Source: Corythucha ciliata (taxonomy: Eukaryota; Arthropoda; Insecta; Hemiptera; Tingidae). From it: a DNA stretch of 64,000 nt. A program made the position numbers and the translations under genes. The DNA lies in NCBI GenBank assembly GCA_038030265.1, contig CM075940.1, positions 14,446,001-14,510,000 of the forward strand, written 5' to 3'. Below the pieces are notes generated by a model. The model was not told the origin of the DNA. It did no database searches and was given only the letters and a program-made list of their open reading frames with translations. Shown here piece after piece: positions 35,110 through 46,579 of the stretch (positions are counted from its first letter, which is position 1; the number at the start of each line of letters is the position of its first letter).

Positions 35110-37180
35110 GTTAGTTCACGTTGCATAGGTATGGTTGTTGATTGTTGTTGTTTGTTTGTTTTTTTACTTTTCCGGCTATTGGATTTCCTTAATTTTCTGT
35201 TGTTTCATTTATCGGAGATTGAGAGTTATTACTTTGCCACATTTAGCAACTGTGTGACGGGAATAACATTATATGGTCATAATATGGCCCCCTTTCTTAA
35301 GCCGACTTTGGATCCCGCGCCTGGTACAATTTACTCCCCTGCAAAAAGAAGAAGAGAAATGATGGCTTTTGACCCCTGACCTCGGGTCTGAAAAACCGGA
35401 AATTTTTTGCGTCTGGTCCCCCCCCCACCCTTCACATCATTCTCAGGTGCTGTTTCACTCTCCGTAATTAACGCGTCGCTTCACGCATTGCCCACCACAG
35501 TTTTTGTACCTACATCAGATCATTTATACAATGCCCGTCTCTTGCATCTTCCCCTCCCCTCATCCCGCTCCTACACGCCCTCTTAAAAGAAGAAAGTGGA
35601 AAAGCGTCCTGCGGTTTATCAGCTCAATGAATTCCCTCGAATTAGCTTTGACCATTTTGACCGGTTCGCCGCTTAAGTTTTTGGAGAGGGGTAGGAAAAA
35701 AGAGGGGAAAAAAATGAAAGGAAGAGGAGAGAGATACAGAAAAAAAAAGAAGATTTACGGCGTCGTGAACGAAATGAAGGTAGGCTGGTCTCTTTTGCCG
35801 TTTTGTAAAGAGCGTCCCTGAGGAACGGGTTCTTCACGTTCTTGAATTTATTTTCTGTTCTTTCAACTAACTCCTGACAGAGCGCATTGTGTTACACTTT
35901 CTCACTGTCGGCCTATTTTCGCGTTTGGTTTATTTATATAACGGGGGGGGGGGATGATTGATAAAATCGAAAATTTCAGGCTTTATGACATTGAGGAATT
36001 TCAATCTTGTTCCATTAGGCGCTGGTCGAGTGTTAGGCACGAACGCGTCCACGTTTTGCTAACGCTCGAATTCCCTCGTCTAGGATTTCTCATGGTTTTT
36101 CGAAATTCGACTCAATTATATTTATATATAAGTTCTGCATGAAAATTTAGCGTGCCTTCGACCTGGTCGAATCGACTGACCCGTGTGAAATGACGATTAC
36201 AGTATTGAATCATTTCAAATGTTCACGTGCCCGTAGTTGCATTCCATAATATTCGTTATAACGCGTTACCGTGAAAAGAGTTAAATCGAATTTGATTGGG
36301 GGTTTAATAAGAACTTCCTTCAGTGGGCTCAGATGTGATGGGACGGTGGTGAGGGGGGGGGGAAGTTCATAGAGTGGTCGTACAGATTTGCATAACCGGT
36401 TCCCCAATAGAGGACCGAGGAATGTCGAGCTCCAGCCAGACTGGAAGTGCCCAAGTGCCTTATTTATCCGATTGCTCTTTTCTCTTTCCCTTCCGAAATT
36501 CAGCAATAATTGCATCATTTTACTTCTTTAAAAGAAAAACAACAACGAATCGTATTGGTTTTGTTTTAACAAACACGCAGCCTTGTAAACAAGAAGAGTG
36601 GAAGCTTCAGATGGTTGACTGTACATTGCCCTACTTGTGACCAAACTCAAATCAATCACGGGGAAATCGGTTAGAAAATTGCGTTGTTCTTCGTCCCTAC
36701 TTTTTCATTGAAGGAAAAATGTCACCAACAGATTTTTTCCCATGTTACAATTTGACTAGCGAGGTGGTTTCAATACAAAACTGGTTCCTGTTTAAATGGA
36801 GTTTACATTCATGGGACTTTCGGCGTTGCAAATGATCTTGAGTGAAGAATAATTCCTTAATTTGTAATATTTACCTATTCAGCTGTATTTCCTACCAATT
36901 TTAGAGTTTGCGGGGGTTGATAAAGTATGAAACCACGACTCACTTACTACTTATGTGAGTTTTATGGACTGCCCACATAGATTTTTTCTAGGGCGGGGGG
37001 TGCACGCAAGATCGAGTTTCGAGTACGGTTGATAATTTAAGGTCGTCGTATTTTCAAATTCACCTATTAAGAACGACGTAAATTGGTGAGCCAGATTCAA
37101 ATTCATAGTGCACCATTATTTTGGTAAAGTGTTTATTAACGAACTTCAAAAGAAAAGTTATATTTTGAGCTGTCAAGCGC
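35110..37180. other. No gene confidently recognised
   Basis: Repeat-poor sequence with moderately long frames on both strands (35504-35821 plus, 36374-36640 plus, 36518-36210 minus), none with a recognisable domain or paired splice sites. G runs lie near 35943 and 36353. It could hold untranslated exons of the candidate units that follow. Confidence 0.3.
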
Positions 37181-37181
37181 A

Positions 37182-37652
37182 GGTATAAAAAAGATTGAAT
37201 CATGCATGAGAATCAAGCACTATACGGGTGTTACCTTCCAAACGAATTTACAGGTCGTGATTCTAAGGTCATTGGATCTTCGACTTCAAAAGTCACCATT
37301 TCCACCCCCGCCCCTTCTTCCCACACAACCAATAAACCACCCAAAAATTTGAGCGCACGCTTGACATTGGAGGATGGCAGGCTTGATCGAAATTGCTCAA
37401 TATCAAAGGTAAGCGAATTTAATGCGTGATATTGTTAAAGTACTGAAAAAAAGGGGGGGGGGGGCGAGAGCAAACAAAAAGCCACAGTTCTCGTGTATTG
37501 ATGAAGGAGGGAGAGGGATGAAATGAAAGAGATGTGGTTTCTTTATTTCTATCCTTTTCTTCCAATCTCTTTCCTTTTCTACAGAACGAGTCAGGGCACC
37601 GTAGCCTTCATCTCCATCTTCCATAAAGTGACTCACCAAGTCTATAGCTAAT
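37182..37652 (+). CDS. Candidate two-exon transcription unit, short product, frame unresolved
   Basis: A TATA-like GGTATAAAAAAG lies at about 37181. A consensus donor (CAAAG followed by GTAAGC) ends a first exon at 37408, and a strong pyrimidine-tract acceptor (CCTTTTCTACAG) opens a second exon at 37585. Two readings survive splicing. A start at 37202 gives 82 residues ending LHLHLP. A start at 37374 (MAGLIEIAQY) crosses the junction in another frame and gives a product of about 33 residues ending KVTHQVYS. The first ATG lies only about 20 bp after the TATA-like motif, which favours the second. Neither is recognisable. The splice signals are the main evidence; a non-coding RNA is equally possible. 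Confidence 0.3.
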
Positions 37653-38186
37653 GTCCATATTTAGCTTTGCAATTCACTTTCCCACGTACAAAAAAAAAAA
37701 CCCTCCGGGTGTTAAAAAATTCTTAAAATTCTTCGGGTGTTAATAAACAATAAATAAATATCTAATTTAACAATAAAAAATATAAATTAGTTCTTACCAT
37801 TACCACAGCGTTATTTACCCGAAGAGGAGGGAAAGAGAATTGAACACTAGAATCTGCTTTTTACTTCGCTTTTAAAAATAAATTAGAAGTATAGAAGTTA
37901 CCTTCGAACACTCAAAAACGTTTAAACCACTCTCCAGCAGTGGATTTTAGCTGTAAAAGATAATTATTTTCTGAACTCGGAGTGAATTAAAAAGTATTAT
38001 TTAGCCTCTATAACACATTTTCCCAAAACATTGATTTGGTGACGGTTTGAAGATCTGTGTGTACCGACATCAGACAGAGGTGTATCGTCATAAAGATTTG
38101 CCGCCCGCAGACTCGAGAACTTTAGCCGCCTTCTTCTTAGGGGATGATGGGGAGGGGGAGAGACATGGGATATCAATATTATGTAT

Positions 38187-38195
38187 TTTATATAA
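38187..38195 (+). promoter_or_regulatory. TATA-box candidate
   Basis: TTATATAAACGGC lies about 50 bp upstream of the ATG at 38244, a normal distance for a core promoter with a short leader. Confidence 0.35.
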
Positions 38196-38243
38196 ACGGC
38201 CAATTCTCATATTTGGCCGCGGAGGGACCCGCGGCTAACATTA

Positions 38244-38303
38244 TGGTGCGTTTCGCCCTCACTGTTTGTATCTCAGTCCTTGTGAGTTGTTGGGCTCTTT
38301 CCT
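38244..38303 (+). CDS. Candidate first exon of a secreted peptide gene
   Basis: The ATG at 38244 opens MVRFALTVCISVL, a hydrophobic signal-peptide start, directly followed by a GTGAGT donor in phase 0. This is the same layout as the secreted-protein genes at 3107 and 6905. Read through without splicing, the frame stops after 20 residues. No convincing downstream acceptor was found, so the rest of the gene is either disrupted by the element at 38575 or not recognisable to me. Confidence 0.3.
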
Positions 38304-38659
38304 GACTCGGTTTTGCCGGGTCTGGTTGTGAGACGTTGGGGGGGGGGGGGATCGTAGTTTGAAGTGGCACTTTCGCTTCCGGCGATGGATGATTAGTCCG
38401 CACCGGCTCAATTGCCTGGCTAAATGGTTGATGAGACCCAAGGACCGCGAGTGTACTATAGCTCTGATAGCGCAGAAAGTCTGAACTTGAGAAACGCGGA
38501 GATTGCGGACCGCTCCTCGGTGTATTCTCACTTGAAATGGCCGGGCGTCTCAATAAAATTCTGTAGGGCGATGACAGGGCCGTCTTTATTCAAGTTGGGG
38601 GCCCGGGGATAACATCGGGCCCCCTCGTGGCCACGACTTTGTTTTCTTTAGCCGTGAAT

Positions 38660-41393
38660 CATGGGCGTAGCCAGGGCGAGCAGGGGTCAGCAGTTTCCGT
38701 CCATAAAAACGAAGCCGTAGTGGGGTAGCTGCCTACCCCCAGATAATACTACAAAAAGTACAAATCATACATGAGGGTCACCACCGATTCTGTGAGTCTG
38801 GCTCAGGAAGAAACCAATTTGTCGGATTTCACTCACTAAAAAAGACAATATTATCGCCAATTTCTGTAGCACGACGTCGCGTGACTAAAAGAGACTAGTT
38901 TCTCGAATTTTGCGCTCTAAAACCCAATTTTTGAAGGTCTGACTCATTAAAAAATCATTTTCGCTGATTTCAGGCTCTATAAGCGTTTTTTTTAATCGCT
39001 AAAACTCAATTTCGCGGCTGTTTGTTCCTCTAAAACCATTTTCTCGAGGTTTTTCCCATTAAAAAAAAGTAGAATATCTCAAATTCCTCTCGCTGAAACA
39101 CCAAAATTTTATGAATTTTTTATGAACCATCAATTTCGCGAAGTTGCCTCATTCATAACCACAACTACGCGGTTTTAGCTCACTAATCAAAGCATTTTCA
39201 CGATCATGCGAAAATATATTCTGCTCATTAAGATTGCTGATTTCGCTCATTAAAACGCATATTTCGTGGGATTTTGCTTGTTGTAGAACCAATTTTGCAC
39301 GCCTTGGCTCACTAAAATGCCAATTTCGTGGGGATTTCCCGCTGAAGAACTAAAACTCCTATTTTGTGGGGTTTGATCAATTTTACAGGAATGAATAGAA
39401 TAGAATAGAATAGAATAGAATAGATGGTTTATTTGTTTTGAGGCTGTCGCCTATACAAATGAGTTCGCGCTCATATTTAACTAAAAGTTACAGAAAACTA
39501 AGAACTTAGAAAACTAATAATTACAGGGTTCGTATAACGAAAAATCAAAACATACAACTAACATACTAAAACACAATTTATTGGTTAGACTCAATAAAAT
39601 CTTTGAACCGCAGAGCGGCAGAAACGTAGTAGTATAAGTCATTGAGGTGTTTTTTCGACTTAATTGTTAGCAGATTCGTAATATTATCTACGGAACTATC
39701 AGACGCAATGTACTCAGAAATATATTTGCTTCTACAAAAATTAAAAATAGGACACCGTAATAAAAAATGGTACAAATCATCTTCTTCGAATTTGTTACAT
39801 AGCTGGCACATTTTTTCGCTATCAAAAATAAAAGTCTTCTGATCGAAATAAATTCTACAACAATTTGGTCGGCCCAGTCGTAACTGGCTTACCACCCTTT
39901 GTTTACAGATTTTTACTCTATACTCCGTCAAATATTCCTGGCCTGTTATTAACACATTTATGTGACAATAAAGTGGATTAAATTTCGATTTGTTGGCCGA
40001 AACAACGTCACGGTTCGAGTAATATGTAAGTGCCTCCCGACCGATGCGTTGGACTAATTCTCTCATAACGTCATGGTCGTCCACAAATTTGAGGTCCGCT
40101 ACGCCCACCTCACTTACTAACAACTTTAACTGTGAAAACCAATTGAATTTCGTCTCATTAATTTGTCCTCTATCAAGAGCTTCTAACCTTCTTAAACAAA
40201 TGTTTGGCAGGCGGTCAGGGGCCATTTTGTGAATTTTGACCCAAACTTTAACCGTCCTCTTAATAATTTCGACAGCTATGTGGCAAATACCAGTTTCCAA
40301 TCTTACCATGTAACATGGAGTCTGACGAGACCAATGAAAAACGGACTTAAAAAAGGTTTGCGAAATCTTTTCCAGTTTGTTTAAATACAATGGAGCCCAA
40401 ACCTCTGCATTATACAGCAAAGTGGAATATACAAGTGAATGAAATAACTTAACTCTAGTGTCCCACGTATCGGCTTTGCACTTGACTAAAATATCACGGG
40501 ATTTCGCTGACGCCAGTTGCGCTTTCCTGAGAAAGTCCTCCACTGCCAACGAAAAAACCCCTGATCTCGAAAAAGTAACCCCAAGATAATTAAAGCTAGA
40601 GCATATATCTAACCTTACTTCGTTATAATAAAAATTAACCCCTTCTGCCACTTTCCCTCCCCTCTTAAAAGGTAAAACTTTCGTCTTGTCAATGTTAACT
40701 TCCAGTGAGTTTAGCTCGCAGTACTTAGATAATAACGACAGTTTTTTATTCATACCAACACATCCGTAGTCTAAAATTACTAAGTCATCGGCATAAAGTA
40801 ACCCAGTTAAATCTTTACTACCCCCTACATCGACACCGTGGCAGGAATTCGACTCTAAAAAACTAAGTAAATCGTGTATGAATAGGGCAAACAGCAGCGG
40901 ACTGAGGGAGTCACCTTGCAACACTCCCATGGTGATATCTATAGTGAATTTGTTATGCGCGTCTTCCAGGATTAACTTAGCCTTAATGCTAAATTTTACA
41001 GGATTCAATTTTTTCAAATTCAAAACACCCGTAAAAAACCAAAGCATCGTGCGATCTTCTCAGAAACGCTGCCCTTTTCCAAGATCATGAGCTGGTCGAA
41101 CGCACTTTTTTGAATTACTATAACTTGACAGTTTACAGGCCTTCAAGTGCCTGGCAAGGAGCCATTCGTCTGTACGACAGAAGAGTCCAGTTTGGGGGGC
41201 TAAATCACCGCAGTCTCCGTACCAGGAGGAGAAAATTCCAAGTTAAGTTAAAGGGTTCTCCGTTGATGAACTACCGAGATCTCTTTCTGGGGACTCATCG
41301 CCGAATTTAAACCTGCAATAGTCATTGGGATGCATCTGACTTGTGCTCACGTGAAGCTGCCCACCCCTAGATCAAAGGCTGGCTACGCCCCTG
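38660..41393. mobile_element. Nested hAT-like element (CATGGGCGTAGCC / CAGGGGCGTAGCC ends)
   Basis: Left end CATGGGCGTAGCCAGGGCG; right end, on the other strand, CAGGGGCGTAGCCAGCC. It interrupts the minisatellite of the outer element: array sequence ends at 38659 and resumes at 41394. The flanking octamers CCGTGAAT and ACATGAAC match at 5 of 8, a decayed or doubtful target duplication. Inside are a loose tandem repeat (CTCACTAAAA...CAATTTCG units, about 38780-39380) and a non-LTR retrotransposon. Confidence 0.62.
39392..41105 (-). mobile_element. 5'-truncated non-LTR retrotransposon with pentanucleotide tail
   Basis: An intact 489-codon frame (41047-39578) encodes the central and C-terminal parts of a non-LTR reverse transcriptase: a motif resembling QGDSLSPLLF near residue 44, the catalytic YADD (LLYADDLVIL), a thumb region, and a C-terminal zinc-binding segment (CQLCNKFEEDDLYHFLLRC). 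The AFD motif lies just upstream in another frame (about 41080), so there is at least one frameshift, and the 5' part is missing. The 3' end is a (TTCTA)n-type tail, seen on the plus strand as repeated AATAG at 39392-39425. I cannot assign the clade from memory. The long uninterrupted frame suggests a young insertion. Confidence 0.9.
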
Positions 41394-41894
41394 ACATGAA
41401 CCAGCTATTTTTCCTCTTTTAGCCAAGAATTAGCGGTTTTTTCCTCAATTTTAATCGCGAATTAGCTGTTTTCCCCAATTTTATTCCAGAATTGGTAGCT
41501 TTCTCAATTTTATCAGTCAATGGCGTTTTCTTAATTTTATCTGTGAATAAGCGCTTTTCACACATTTCAGTCGACAATATGATTTTTTTCGATTTTAGCC
41601 ACGAATTAGCAATTTCCTTCGCTTTTGACATGAATTAGCACTTTATCTCAGCCACAAAGCAGTTATACCGTGGCTGTTCGAAACCGTCCATTTTCTCTAT
41701 TATGGCCGTGAATGAGCGATTTTTCTCCATTTTAGCCGCGAATTATCACTTTGTCTCGTTTATAGTCGTGAAGTTGCCTCCGGAAACAGTGAATTTCCGA
41801 TTTTTCAATTGTAGCTATAATTGAGCGCTATATATGTTAAAATCTTTGTTCCCGGGCCCAGGCCCGTCGGGCCCCCTAAAGACGGCACTGGGCG

Positions 41895-43605
41895 CAGAGG
41901 CGAAGCCAGCCCTTCAGTAGCACCAATACTACTATATTCAAGGTGTAGCAGCAGCCTCTACACCTCTCTGAGATGGGTGGTCCGTGATGGAGGGAGTGAT
42001 AAAAATCTAAATTTTAGCCACGAGTTTGTTTGTAAGAACCTCGAATAGGCGTTTTTCTCAATTTTTGTAGCGATTCAGGACATTTTCCTCAATTTTTGCC
42101 ACAAATTATAGAGCTTTTATAATTTTAGCAGCGAATAATTTCTTAGTTTTAGCAGAGAATCACAAGCTTATATTCAATTTTAGTAGCTAATTAGCGGATT
42201 TTTTCATCTTGATTCAAGAATTAGCGTTTTTCACCATTTCAAGCTGAGAGAATGAACGTCTTTCGTCAACTTTAGCCGAGAATTATGCATTGTCTCGCGC
42301 TTTATTTTTGTCAGGAAATATAGTGAGTTTTCCAAGTTTGAACCGCGAATTATTTGTCAATTTTAGGCGAAAATTATAGCTTGTACTCTTCTCTACTTGA
42401 TCCGCGAATTAGCGTTTTTCTAAATTTTAGCTGCGCGAATGAGCGTTTTTTGTCAACCTCAGCCGTACGTATTTTCTCAATTTTAGCTTTGAATTACAGC
42501 CGGGTTTTCTCAAATGTATCAGCAAATTATCATATGTTCCACATTTCGGCCGCGAATTATCGCTTTCCCTCAATTTTAGGCGAGAATCAGCGCTTTTCCT
42601 CAATTTTTCGTAGCTATTTTGAGCTCTTTTGGCGATTTTTTTTTTCTCATTTATCGCATGCGAAGTGACGCTTTTTCTCAATTTTGGTCACCACCAAAAT
42701 CCCCCCCCCCCCCACCAAGATAAACCACGAATTGGCATTTTTTCCATATTAGCTGAGCCTGCTGAGCGATTTTTCTCAATTTTATAGCGGTGAATTAGTG
42801 ATTTGTCTCACATTTACCCGTGAATTAGCAATTTTTTCCTCCAATTCGTCCCCTAAATCGGCGATTTTTCTCGATTTTGACCACGAATTAGCGTTTTTAT
42901 CTGTTTTATAGCCGCCGGTTAGCACTTCCGATTAATTTTAGCCGCGTCTCCATTTTAACTATGAATTCAATTTTTTTTCTCCGTTTTGGCCGTAGATTAG
43001 CATTTTCTCTCAAATTTAGCGGCCAATTGACGGTTTCCGGTTTTCCCCAAGTTTTAGCCGCAAATTAGTAGTGATTACTGATTTGTCTCATGAATTAGCA
43101 ATGTTTTCCTATTTGTGCCCTGGATTGGCGCTTTTTCTCACAAAGCTCCCGTCAGAAAACGTGAATTGCTGTTTTCCCCACGTTAGCCGCGAATTGGCTT
43201 TTTTCCTCAATTTTAGCCGTGAATTAGTGATTTCCTTTTTTTTTTAGTTTTAGTCCTTTATTTGCGTTTTTCTACACCTTAACCGTGAATCATCGTTTTT
43301 TCTTAATTCATCCGCGTAGCGATTTTTCCCACGAATTAGCATTTTTCTTTGTTTTAATCCGCGGATTAAGCTCAGTTCTTCAATTTTAGCCGCGAATTAA
43401 TGTGTTTTTCCATTTTACCCGCGAATTAGCCATTTAATTCAATTTGGTCCATGAATTAGCGTTTTTCCTCAATTTTAGCCACAAAGTCACCTTCAGGAGC
43501 AGCGATTGGTGTTTTCTCAATTTTAGCAGTGCATTAGTGATTTTTTTGTTTTCAATTTTGTCCTTTTTTCAGCGTTTTTCTACAATTTATCGCTTATAGT
43601 GGATT
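41895..43605 (+). repeat. 29-30 bp minisatellite block, plus orientation
   Basis: Starts with CAGAGGCGAAGCCAGCCC at 41895, another hAT-like terminus of the CAGNGGCGNAGCCAG type. It continues as degenerate tandem units to about 43600. No right terminus or target duplication was identified. Confidence 0.75.
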
Positions 43606-43639
43606 TCACCAACTCGGCTCTTCATTTTTCTTCTTAACG

Positions 43640-44235
43640 TGCTCTTTCCATTTTAGCTTGGTGTCGAGTGTCATACCCAGGAATTTAGAAATGTTTGCTA
43701 TGGGTACCTGTGGTTCATTGATAATTATTGGTACATTGATTATTTTCTTTGTTTTCAAAGTAGATGTGTGAAGACTTGAGTTCGTTCAGTTTGAGTCGCC
43801 ATTTTTTGGCCCATTGTCATACATTATTTACTGTGCGCTGTAGTTGCGATGTTGCTTCTTCAACAGACTCTGCAACCTCCAGTAGGGATGTATCGTCTGC
43901 AAACGTTGCAATTGTTGTGTCCCCACTGCTTGGGACATCGTTCGTATAGAGGAGATAAAGCAGCGGCCCAAGTACACTTCCTTGGGGAACACCAGCATTT
44001 ATCCTCTTTAATGATGAATACGCGCCTTCGTGCTTCAACCCTGAAGTGTCTTTCTGAGAGGTATACGACTTGAGAATGTGAAAGTATTGGTCCGGCAAGT
44101 TTCTTCCAAGTTTGTACAGTAAACCCTAATGCCAGACTTTATATCAAATGCTTGGGAACCCTTCAAGGAACACGCTCGCGCAGAATGGCTTCCTCTATAA
44201 AAAATCCTCAATCACTCGAGTGATGCGATGCACTT
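43640..44235 (-). pseudogene. Jockey-like reverse transcriptase fragment
   Basis: On the minus strand, pieces in different frames give the classic jockey-group series: SQAFD-type motif near 44130, AGVPQGSVLGPLLYLLYTND at about 43990-43930, FADDTSLL at about 43900, then KKWRLKLNELKS (with a stop upstream) and FLGMTLD...LKWKEH near 43650. Frameshifts and stops show it is dead. It lacks both ends. Confidence 0.85.
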
Positions 44236-44237
44236 GA

Positions 44238-45845
44238 CAGTGGCGGATCTAAGGGAGTCGAGGTCACTTGGGCCATGGCCCCTCCCTTGGAGTCGAGGTC
44301 ACTTGCGCAAAAAAAAAACATCATCAAAACCTCCCCCAAAATCCCATCGAGGAGGGGTGATCACCTCTAATATTAGGGTCATTTTTCTCAGAGGCCCGAA
44401 GGTCAGAGATTCTCGAGAGACGCGAAATGCCAAGTTATTCAAACGAAAAACTGAGGGGAAAAAATTGACGTGGAACACCGCCACGTCAATGGGAAAATGT
44501 ATGCGAAAGGTCACGCCAAGGGCAAACTTTTTAAGCGAATAAACGTCACGTTGTGAGGAAAAAAACTCTTTTGAAAGGCCGCGGCACAACGAGTAAACTA
44601 AAAACGCCAAATTTCCCACGGCGGGCAAAACGCAGCATTCGGGAAAACACTAACGTGAATCGCCACATTCAAGGCAAAATTTACGTGAAATGCTGCGTCA
44701 AGGGCAACAAATATGCGAAATACTTCACCAAGAGCAATGTTAAGGTGGCACATAGTCCGTTTTATGAAAAAAAACTCGTCGGTTGTCAATTTCACAACGA
44801 AATTGTCTGTTTTATGAGGAAACTTTCAATTTTATAAGACATCCTAGGCTTATGAGCATAATAGTCAATTTTATGAGAAAATTTTCAGTCTAAAAGGTGT
44901 CAATTTGATGAGTACATCGTCAGTTTGATAAGGAAACAGTCAATTTTATGACGATAATGACATATTGTATGAGGAATTGTCAAATAATTAATTGACTTTT
45001 GAACTTATTGAATGCAAAGAGCGAATCCACCCTGGATTCGCTCACCAGGGTGGATTCGCTCGTCACTTTTTCTTTATATGTCCGTCAATTAGTGAATAGT
45101 AGTGCGGTGAGGAGGGGAGTAATCCCATAATTGTCCGTAGAAAGGGTCTTCTAAATTCAATTAATTCACTAATTGTCGAACAATTAAAGAAAAAAGTGAT
45201 GTCAATATAATGATAAAATTGCTCTTTTTGAATGAATTTTATATTTTATAAGGAAATTGTTAGTTCGATTTGGAAATTGTCACTTTCAAGAGGAAATTTT
45301 AAGTTTTCTAGGAATCGTTAATTAGGACGAAATTGTCAGTTTCACAAAAAAAAATTTCATTTTTATTAGCAAATTGACATTTTTATAAGCGCATTGTCAA
45401 TTTAATTAAAAATTTGTTAATTTGAAGCAGAAATTTGTCAATTTTACAAACCGCAATAATTTTACTTTTGGTCCTTGGAACTTTTTAATTTTGAATCGAT
45501 GGGCGATTGCCCTTTCGGTGATTATTGTACTTAGTAATACAGTAATTGGTGATCGTTTATTTTGGCTTTAAACTTGTTATTTTTAGTATGGATAACTGAA
45601 ATACGTGGAAATGATCAATTTTAAGAGTGAATTGTCAATTTTATGAGGAAATGGTCAATTCTATGAGAAAATTGTCGATTTTATGAGGAAATTGTCTATT
45701 TTGTGAGGAAATTGTCTATTTTGTTAGGAAATTGTCTACTTGGAAATTGTCAATTTTAGGAGGAAACTGCATATTTTATGAAAAAATTGTATACTTTATG
45801 AGGAAATTGTCAATTTAATGAGCAGCTAATTTTGGGAAAGTTTGC
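44238..45845. repeat. hAT-like terminus followed by a third tandem repeat family
   Basis: CAGTGGCGGATCTAAGGGAG at 44238 is a CAGTGGCGGAT-type end (compare 33299 and, inverted, 28073). From about 44590 to 44740 there are units with AACGTGAATCGCCAC / AAGGGCAA. From 44760 to 45840 there are many copies of a roughly 20-bp unit, TTTTATGAGGAAATTGTCAA. No partner terminus was located. Confidence 0.7.
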
Positions 45846-45849
45846 CAGT

Positions 45850-46385
45850 AAACCAATTTCACTGGGTGGCCTACTTCAGTGACCGATTGCTCCGATTTTA
45901 CTCACTAAGAACCGTTTATAGCTGGTGCTACGTCGATAAAAAAGTAATTCCCGGGATTTTGCTCACTAAAAAACCCAATTTTGGGGGGTTAAAATCGCGG
46001 TGCTAGCCGTTTAATAACAGAGGCACTTGTCGAAAATAATGCAAATTCAAAGTTTTTCATTTTTCTTATACCATGAATTATTCTGGGTTTTAACTTTAGT
46101 TTAGTTTGGCAGAGAGAACCTCTGAATGGGAATGTGGTGCCAGAGAGTTTCATCTTACTATATCTTATTAAAACTACTGGGAATTTCATGAATTTTGGAT
46201 TTTTAAGAGTTGTGGCATTGTTTGAACCAACTGCCTCAAACTTAATTTTGAGTTAGACCGTTTTATCCAGAATATCGCCGATGTCATTACGAGTTTGAAT
46301 GTGTATTTAACTCAAAATTCACCTTTCTTGACTTGTGCCGTTGTAGTATTAAACGTGCGAGCTGATCCCTCGCAGTACGACTGCC
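45850..46385. other. No gene; a few CACTAAAA-type repeat units
   Basis: Units like those at 38780-39380 appear at about 45890-45990. The rest is unassigned AT-rich sequence. Confidence 0.35.
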
Positions 46386-46392
46386 AAAGGCG

Positions 46393-46575
46393 TCGCCGTG
46401 GCGCAATTGGCAGCGTGCTGGACTAGTAATCCATAGGTTGCGGGTTCAAATCCAGCCGGGGAGCCCATTTTTTCTCGAAACTCAAATCGTGTCGGGCTAT
46501 GCCATTCCATCGTCGGTCCGGAAGATATCACTTTCATTTAATTCGTTTAATTAAATACCGGCGACAACATCTTTC
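46393..46575 (+). mobile_element. tRNA-derived SINE-like element
   Basis: The head has an A-box-like TGGCGCAATTGG (46399-46410), an anticodon-like loop CTAGTAA within a GGA/TCC stem, and a B box GGTTCAAATCC. The acceptor and T stems do not pair fully, so it is not a functional tRNA. The head is followed by a tail (GAAACTCAAATCGTGT, then GGTCCGGAAGATATCAC, then TTTAATTAAATACCGGCGAC) that is shared with the copies at 60852-61430 and 20818-20860. This marks it as one repeat family. Confidence 0.75.
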
Positions 46576-46579
46576 TTCA

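Larger units (their letters stand above)
38575..41890. mobile_element. hAT-like element (CAGNGCCGTCTTTA ends), interrupted by a nested element
   Basis: The left end is CAGGGCCGTCTTTATTC at 38575; the right end, on the other strand from 41890, is CAGTGCCGTCTTTAGG. GGGCCC-rich subterminal stretches lie at both ends. The flanking octamers GGCGATGA and GGCGCAGA match at 6 of 8. Minisatellite units occur just inside both ends (38635-38659 and 41394-41830), so the array was split by the inserted element 38660-41393. A further terminus of the same type lies at 48668 (minus strand), and one at 8602. Confidence 0.7.

Noticed and set aside
35504..35821. 105-codon frame with a basic Lys/Arg-rich end
   Set aside because: The basic part comes from A/G-rich low-complexity sequence, and nothing else supports coding.
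46393..46468. Functional tRNA-Thr gene
   Set aside because: A and B boxes are present, but the acceptor and T stems do not pair properly and the head is fused to a repeated tail.
46349..46537. Minus-strand frame containing GSPAGFEPATYGL, and a similar frame at 61205-61401
   Set aside because: This is the antisense translation of a tRNA-like SINE head, a common false protein, not a gene.
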